A stretch of DNA of 31,360 nucleotides from Bilabrum cf. latius (Eukaryota > Bigyra: Bicosoecida > Bigyra > Bicosoecida). The notes under the pieces are model-generated. The model was not told the DNA's origin and did not search any database. It was given only the letters and a program-made list of their open reading frames with translations. Shown piece by piece: positions 26,218 through 31,360 of the stretch. The first letter of the stretch is position 1; each line of letters opens with the position of its first letter. The stretch lies in the NCBI GenBank assembly GCA_965178125.1, contig CBCXTV010000016.1, forward strand, positions 1 through 31,360, written 5' to 3'. The position numbers were made by a program, and so were the translations under genes.

Positions 26218-26496
26218 ATGATCTGGGGCACGTTGGAAAAAGGGCCACAGGAGAGCAGGACTCAACATACGAGATCCGTGAAAAAAGGGCTGTACCAAAA
26301 CCCCGCCGAGCATGCAGCGAAACTTGATGACGACGACGCAAATGACGAACTGTGGTTAGCGCACCCCGCAACACGAGAACCACGCACTGCAAGCGCATCC
26401 GCCAGTGCACACTTCCCTACAGGGACCTGTAACCCGGCACGAAAGCCCCCCGACAGCGGCATCTTGTCTGCAGCCCTTTTCGCGAGCCGCCTCTGA
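26218..26496 (+). CDS. 92-aa ORF upstream of and in frame with transposase (copy 2)
   Basis: Same as 12501-12779 apart from one substitution (Thr to Pro at NTARK/NPARK). The TGA before the transposase ATG is kept. Confidence 0.3.
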   Translation: MIWGTLEKGPQESRTQHTRSVKKGLYQNPAEHAAKLDDDDANDELWLAHPATREPRTASASASAHFPTGTCNPARKPPDSGILSAALFASRL

Positions 26497-26514
26497 AAAG
26501 CTGAGGCCCGAACG

Positions 26515-28500
26515 ATGAAAAGGTCCGCCATCACCGACGCACGTGCGCGCCGCAATGACCTCACGGATGCTTTACGCAAAATGCGGAGCGAAATCCGGGC
26601 GGAAGAGCGACGCGATGCCGAGCGTACCGCAGACACGGCGAGCGATGTTGAGGTGACCGACAAGAACTGCACACCTCGATATCGAGACACCGCGATCGTG
26701 ATTTACATGCGTGTCCCAGACAGCGGGAAGGCAGCGCAAACCTTCCTGGAAGTATCCCTCGGGCGGAAATTGGGCGTGCCCGTCAACGCGGCGAAGTTCA
26801 TGAACGTGGTGCGAGAGAAAAGTACCGCAACAAACATGAACAACGAGGCCACGACGGGATGGTGGAATCGACGACAAAGCGACGCCGAGAAGTATCTGCG
26901 CGAAAAAGATCTGGTGCAATGGATCGATGAGCAGAACCGGGGACGCGGTCTCGCGCCGAGTACTCGGACCGTCTACACACAACGTACGCGCGCTTCGGCA
27001 TGCGAAAGTGTGGCCACTGCCGCTCACGACGTCCCATTGCATGCAGCGCTCCCCCCGCGAAGGAAAAAATGGATGCGTGGCTTTATGCGTCGATGGGCGC
27101 TACGCCGCGGCACGCTCCCCTCCGGGACGGGCACGACGACGGAGGAGGCGGCACGGAAGGTTCCGGCAGGAAAGAGCCCCACATTTGCCCCACCGGCGGC
27201 TCCCAAAAAATCGGCCCCCCGGGCCACTTTTGCGGGCCCAGTTTGGCGGCCAGAAAATGGCCACGATTTGGGGCCCACGCATTCATTCCACCACATGGGG
27301 GGTGGCCGGATTCCGGCCGCAGAATCGGGCCCGCCAAATCGTCCCACAGACCACCGCGTTCCCGGCAAACACGAGGCAACGGCCATGTGGAAGTGGGCGA
27401 ATTTTTTGGAGCACACCGTGCCGCACAACAAAACGACCGTCTTCCTCAATTTCGACGAGAGTTCGTGCCGCCTGTGGACACCGCCGAAGCCAGGTTTACT
27501 GAGTGCCCGAACACACCTCGAAGTCAGGCGCGGCCGCGTGCCGCGACAGGTGGCATCCCTCAAGAATAAGCGCACGGCTTTCTCTCTTCTCGCTTTCCTT
27601 GCAGACAATGTGGAGATACAGAAAGCATTGCCGCAAATTCTCTTGGTGAATTCGCACACCATTTCCGCCGCTGATACGACGTGGCTCCGCGAACAAACAC
27701 GGAATTCAGGAGTTACTGTAGAGCGGCGGAAAACCGCGTGGTTGAAAGGCCCAGAACTCGGTCGCGTTCTGCGACTCGCAGGCCGCGCGTTAGAGCCATG
27801 GAAGGCGTCGCACAAATTCATTCTCGCACTCGATGCCTGCCCGACGCATTGGACAGCGAGCGTCGCACGCGCAGCCGCGGAGAGCGATATCAGAATTGTG
27901 TTCGTGCCACCATGCACGACGTCCTTCCTGCAACCACTGGATGTGCACGTCTTTCACCATTTGAAACGCGCTGCGAGAAATGGTCTCGAAGAGCTGTACA
28001 TAAAACAGCCAGTGGGGCCAATTCCGAGCAGAGATGTCGTGCGCATGTGGGCCAAAGCCACGCGGGAAGTTTTGCAGGCGCGGTGCTGGAAATTCGCGTT
28101 TCTCTCTTGTGGCTTCGGGCAAGGTCAGGAGCACCTCGGCACCCGATGCAGAGCTCGCACCGGCCTGGAAGCACCCCCAACTGTAGGACACGAGCTCCCA
28201 TCGCTGGAGGAGCTCCAACTTTGTACAACAGCACGGGCACGGTTGCCGCTCGGGTGGTGGTTCCATTTGCCCGTGCGCGCGGAACGCGAAAATGCCCTTC
28301 CGGCAGCTTTTTCAGCTCTAGCGCGTCCCGAGACCGCAGCGCCAGAACTCGCCGCCCCAGACGGGGCCGCGGGCGACGCAAGCGCCTTTCGCTCGGAAGC
28401 GCCGACATGTCCGAGCGCAGCGAGGCCGCAAGCGACGACGAGCGCGCCATCGAGGCTGCCGAGAGCGCGCCGGCTCTGGCCGGCGACGCGAAGGCCGTAG
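26515..28500 (+). CDS. pogo/Fot-like DDE transposase, 661 aa (intact)
   Basis: A DDE-superfamily endonuclease (DDE_1 / pogo-Tigger-Fot type) that would cut and join DNA at transposon ends in the nucleus. Residues 1-50 are basic and helical. About 80-200 is the likely DNA-binding half; KKWMRGFMRRWALRRG (W186, F190) matches the CENP-B/Tc5 HTH style. Residues 238-275 are encoded by a foldback palindrome and look like an inserted linker. The catalytic half has D314 in FLNFDES, D440 in LDACPTHW and D476 in FLQPLD, preceded by VPPCTTS. The 35 residues between D440 and D476 fit DD35D of Fot/pogo elements. The C-terminal tail is Ala/Pro/Arg-rich and overlaps the coiled-coil ORF. I found no obvious terminal inverted repeats flanking the gene, so whether it moves the whole unit or is a domesticated or stranded copy is open. 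Confidence 0.85.
   Translation: MKRSAITDARARRNDLTDALRKMRSEIRAEERRDAERTADTASDVEVTDKNCTPRYRDTAIVIYMRVPDSGKAAQTFLEVSLGRKLGVPVNAAKFMNVVREKSTATNMNNEATTGWWNRRQSDAEKYLREKDLVQWIDEQNRGRGLAPSTRTVYTQRTRASACESVATAAHDVPLHAALPPRRKKWMRGFMRRWALRRGTLPSGTGTTTEEAARKVPAGKSPTFAPPAAPKKSAPRATFAGPVWRPENGHDLGPTHSFHHMGGGRIPAAESGPPNRPTDHRVPGKHEATAMWKWANFLEHTVPHNKTTVFLNFDESSCRLWTPPKPGLLSARTHLEVRRGRVPRQVASLKNKRTAFSLLAFLADNVEIQKALPQILLVNSHTISAADTTWLREQTRNSGVTVERRKTAWLKGPELGRVLRLAGRALEPWKASHKFILALDACPTHWTASVARAAAESDIRIVFVPPCTTSFLQPLDVHVFHHLKRAARNGLEELYIKQPVGPIPSRDVVRMWAKATREVLQARCWKFAFLSCGFGQGQEHLGTRCRARTGLEAPPTVGHELPSLEELQLCTTARARLPLGWWFHLPVRAERENALPAAFSALARPETAAPELAAPDGAAGDASAFRSEAPTCPSAARPQATTSAPSRLPRARRLWPATRRP
27228..27338. 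repeat. Foldback palindrome inside the transposase gene (second complete copy)
   Basis: Same as 13510-13620. In this copy the flanking G is present, so the palindrome is read in frame as residues about 238-275 of the transposase. Confidence 0.65.
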
Positions 28501-28841
28501 CAGAAGAAAGGCAGCTTGACGACGCAGTCGCTGCGACAACGGCCGCTCCCGGAGGCGCGCCGCCGAAGCCGCTCTCGACGAAAATCGACGAGCTGCGGGC
28601 GAAACAGGCGGCAATGACAGCCGAGCGAAAGCGGGTGACAAAAGACCTCCGCAACCACGAAAAGCGACGTCGCCGTTTGAAAGCAAACGCACGTCGTCTG
28701 AGCAACGACGACCTCGCCGAGGTCATGCTCATGCGCGAGGCAAGTCGCCCGGACGCCGAGAGCGAAAAGGCCGGCGACGCAGCGTCGTCATCCGCCTCCG
28801 CGAAAAAGCCGAAAAAGAAGTCGTCCGCGAAGGAGGCGTGA
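28407..28841 (+). CDS. 144-aa coiled-coil protein overlapping transposase 3' end (copy 3)
   Basis: Third identical copy of the ORF at 976-1410. Confidence 0.5.
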   Translation: MSERSEAASDDERAIEAAESAPALAGDAKAVAEERQLDDAVAATTAAPGGAPPKPLSTKIDELRAKQAAMTAERKRVTKDLRNHEKRRRRLKANARRLSNDDLAEVMLMREASRPDAESEKAGDAASSSASAKKPKKKSSAKEA

Positions 28842-29477
28842 AGGCGCGCCACGCAAGCATCATATGACGACATAGTTCATGGAAGTGTTGTGGTTTGACA
28901 GGTGAATCGGAAGCATGCCATCCCGTGTGAATTTGGGTTCATTGCGCATCATGACATGGATGACTCTCAGGCGAAAGAATTGCGGCGAAAGAGACGCGCT
29001 ACTGCATGAAGACCACCGGCTGACAAAAGGAGACCAGCAGACGCACCAGAGCGACACGAGAAACAAAATCGGCGAAGAGTGAAACGTCCATAAACCAGGG
29101 AGAGGAGAGAAAAACAGGCCACATCAGCCAGAATCGGAAGAAATTGGCCAGAACCGACCGAAGTCCATAAGACATCGCATTCGTAGATCTGCATCCCCAA
29201 AATCGTTGCAAACCACCCCTTCCCGCCGACATCGGACCAGATTTGACGAAAAACGTGCGAAAATGCATAGGAGGAGAGGGGGAATGTGGGGCGGGAATGG
29301 ACGGAAATCGCGAAAATCCCCAAAAAAACCAGGAACATCGGCCCAGATGAGGTCAAAACTGTGCAAATTACCACAAAAATGCCCCCCCCAAATCCAGAGA
29401 AATCGCGAAAATCTTAGAAAAAATGGGAAAATTGGGCTAAATTCTGTGGAACAATTGCCCAAAACGAGGCGAAATGT

Positions 29478-29512
29478 GGCCGAAGCGTGGAAATCTCCCT
29501 AGCGCTTCGGCC
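29478..29512. repeat. 10-bp perfect inverted repeat (copy 3)
   Basis: Same arms and loop as 2048-2082. Confidence 0.85.
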
Positions 29513-29543
29513 CTAAATGGTCCAAACCTAGTGTAAAATGAAG

Positions 29544-29634
29544 AAAAAAAGGGGGCCGAAGCGCCGAAGCGCTGGAAAGCGCTTTAAATATTTAAAAGCC
29601 TTTCCCAGCGCTTCTGCTTCGCCCCCCCTTTTTT
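29544..29634. repeat. ~90-bp palindrome, candidate origin (copy 3)
   Basis: Same as 2114-2204; all three copies of the palindrome are unchanged although bases nearby vary. Confidence 0.55.
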
Positions 29635-30221
29635 AAGGGAAAATTGACCTCCAGAAAAGCAGAGGCCCAAACCAGGCAAAACCGAAAAGAAATGCCTCCA
29701 AAAAACGTGCGCGAGAAGCACGCATCGGAAAAAACAACCACTGAAAACAAGTGCCGGCCATACAATCATTAAGGGGTCCCCGTGTTGTGGATGTGGGCGC
29801 TTGCATCGTGATGGGAGAATATCGTGGGATCGTTTGTAGTCTGTTAAGGTGTTTGCGGGAAGGAAACGAGGTCGAAAAGGAGACCTAGGTATAGGGAAGC
29901 AGGGACCCAGGGGAAAGCATGCCATGTGTCGGAAAGTGGATGAAAGAGCGTGTGACGGGCACGTGGAATCGACTTGGATCCGGCAGTGGGAATCACTCGT
30001 TCTATGTCGGGAGACGTGAGGTTCCGGTGCACATCGTTGGAAAAGGCGAGGGCGTGAGGTGAGGGTAGAGGTATAAAGAAAATCCTGGTGAGGCCGTTTG
30101 AGTCTGCGCTTCGAGGAGAAGCGAAAGGCATTTGAGGGAATTTCGGACGCGAGGTGTTCTGAATGGTTGCACGTGTGGGATGCATCATGTAGGAACAGGA
30201 ATGTGAATTCGTCTGGCTTTT

Positions 30222-30250
30222 CGCCGTGCGCCCGTTGAGAGCTGCCGGTG
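30222..30250 (+). promoter_or_regulatory. 28-nt upstream motif M1 (copy 3)
   Basis: Identical to 16504-16532, within the 65-bp segment shared by copies 2 and 3. Confidence 0.7.
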
Positions 30251-30527
30251 TTTCCTTTTTCGGCATGTCCTTTTTGTCGTGTGTTCCATTGACATCACGG
30301 GGTGCATACGGTAGCCTTGCGTCGCTTCACACCGCAGGAATCTGTGGAGTTCCCGGTGTCAATGCTCTCCATGTTCCCCTCAGCATGGTCACATTCGACA
30401 TGGGGTCCTCTGCACAGTCCATGTGCGAGCACTCGGCGTCATGCTCTGAATCATCGTCGCCTCGTTTGCATTTTTTTTCTGTCGGAGTTGCCCAAGTGCC
30501 GAGCGGATTGTGACGCTTCGGAGTGCG

Positions 30528-31360
30528 ATGTCGTCCTCGACTGGGCAAGCTGTGGAGCATCCGACGAAGCGCCGTCGCTTTTCCGTGAAGCGACCGCCCG
30601 CGGTGGCGTCAGCGCGTGTGCCCGTGCACGAGCCGGTCTTGCCTGAGTCTCAGGCGAGCTCCGCCGCTCCGTCTGTGCACCCATCTCCGTCTGCCGCCCA
30701 AGCCGCAGGCAGTGCTGACGGTGCGCGCCGACGCGACATTGCCCTCGGGGCTGTCGCAGATCAATCCGCGAGCAGCTCTCTGGATCACGCTGCGTACACA
30801 AAGTTGTGGCTACGCCTGTCGCGATGGGTCGTGTCGAGTGGGACGGCGGCGGAGAAGACTGTATGGGCGACCCACGGTTTACGCCGCGAGCCCGGCAGTG
30901 TCCTGCGCGATGACCAGTGCGCGCTGCTGCGCCGTTTTCTGGATAGTCGGTCCGATCTTCCGGAATGTGTGCAGCAGGTTGGCGCGTGTCTCATCCGCGG
31001 CCACCGGTCTGGCTCCCAAGGCGTCCAAGGCGGTGCTTCTGAGAGCCGTCCCGCGACGCGTTTGTTTTTGTTGAATGGGCCATGGGGGCTTGTGCCTTCC
31101 TTGATTTTTCAACCAGGCAACCCGGCAGTGGACGTCGACATGGTTGCGATGTCTGTGTCGTTATCGGCGTGGTTTACTGCGCTGCGTGTTGCCTTTCTTG
31201 CGTGGCTCATGCCCTTTGTGGAGCACTGGCGTGTTGTACAGTATGTGTGGTGCGCGGAAGTGTCGCCGACGACCATTCGTGCTCCCCACTCGCAAGCCCG
31301 TGTTCATTTTCACATTGCATTGCGTGCGCCCTCGGCGGTGTTAGAGTACTTCACGGGTGT
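30528..31360 (+). CDS. rep: Rep-like initiator, 3'-truncated by window end (copy 3)
   Basis: The first ~277 codons of the gene at 16809-18476, covering the NLS-like cluster, LFLLN and the HxH motif. One substitution changes Thr to Met near 31140. A G-run one base shorter than in the other copies (CACGGGTGT) would shift the frame in the final ten bases before the window ends. Confidence 0.75.
   Translation, partial: MSSSTGQAVEHPTKRRRFSVKRPPAVASARVPVHEPVLPESQASSAAPSVHPSPSAAQAAGSADGARRRDIALGAVADQSASSSLDHAAYTKLWLRLSRWVVSSGTAAEKTVWATHGLRREPGSVLRDDQCALLRRFLDSRSDLPECVQQVGACLIRGHRSGSQGVQGGASESRPATRLFLLNGPWGLVPSLIFQPGNPAVDVDMVAMSVSLSAWFTALRVAFLAWLMPFVEHWRVVQYVWCAEVSPTTIRAPHSQARVHFHIALRAPSAVLEYFTG

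Larger units (their letters stand above)
13714..27431. repeat. 13.7-kb tandem unit, copy 2
   Basis: This is the complete second copy, 13,718 bp. It carries the intact Rep gene and all seven copies of the 28-nt upstream motif. It has a frameshift in the transposase portion at its left edge, lacks 26 bp present in copy 1 near 6570, and has a dense cluster of indels at about 22350-23290. Outside that cluster it is almost identical to copy 1. Confidence 0.97.
27432..31360. repeat. 13.7-kb tandem unit, partial copy 3
   Basis: The third copy is cut by the window end inside the Rep gene. Across its 3.9 kb it shares some variants with copy 1 only and others with copy 2 only, so it is neither a plain re-read of copy 1 nor of copy 2. 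Confidence 0.95.

Noticed and set aside
1-31360. CRISPR array, tRNA or rRNA genes
   Set aside because: No regularly spaced short repeats, no recognisable cloverleaf with a standard TTCGA-type arm, and no rRNA core sequence were seen; the only repeats are those listed.
1-31360. Dinoflagellate spliced-leader sequence as proof of host
   Set aside because: I looked for the CCGTAGCCATTTTGGCTCAAG type of word and did not see it, so host assignment stays tentative.

Overview
The window is 2.29 head-to-tail copies of a single 13.7-kb unit. Position 1 matches 13714, which matches 27432, so copy 1 is 1-13713, copy 2 is 13714-27431 (13,718 bp) and copy 3 is the partial 27432-31360. The phase of the unit is arbitrary because the window opens inside a gene. 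The copies are nearly identical but not clones: they differ by homopolymer indels, scattered substitutions, a 65-bp and a 26-bp indel, a GT-microsatellite length change and one dense indel cluster. This is either a tandem array or a circular element read or assembled as a concatemer.

The content points to a microbial eukaryote. There is a pogo/Fot-type DDE transposase, nuclear-localisation-like basic clusters, no bacterial operon structure, no convincing ribosome binding sites, and long G-rich GGGC-type simple repeats. A dinoflagellate or a similar alga or protist nucleus is my best guess from general resemblance. I saw no spliced-leader sequence and could not confirm the host.

Layout of one unit (copy-1 numbering unless stated). 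The DDE transposase (12798-14782; intact in the next copy at 26515-28500) overlaps a coiled-coil ORF (976-1410). A 1.6-kb spacer follows with an A/G-rich stretch, a 10+10-bp stem-loop and a ~90-bp palindrome built of GAAGCG/CGCTTC words. Then come a Rep-like gene with HUH endonuclease and SF3 helicase motifs (3033-4701 frameshifted; intact at 16809-18476), a spacer with a diverged direct repeat and a poly-T tract, two small weak ORFs (one on the minus strand), a G-rich block, a foldback palindrome and the second direct-repeat copy. After these lie a Trp-rich unknown gene (7349-7798) overlapping a Cys-rich ORF, a short ORF with a membrane segment, a Cys/His-cluster gene (8828-9478, broken in copy 2), a 700-bp G-rich block, a gene with a possible ADP-ribosyltransferase-like H-Y-E pattern (10505-11611), a third G-rich block and the transposase leader ORFs.

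The unifying signal is a ~28-nt motif: CGCCGTGCGCCC, then 7-8 bases usually ending in AG, then CTGCCGGTG. It occurs seven times per unit, always on the gene strand, and one or two copies lie 0.1-0.5 kb upstream of nearly every predicted gene. With the Rep gene, the palindrome/iteron-like cluster and head-to-tail copies, the unit looks like a self-replicating eukaryotic plasmid-like or virus-like replicon, or a large composite mobile element, combining a rolling-circle-type initiator with a cut-and-paste-type transposase. That combination and the shared upstream element are the parts most worth following up.
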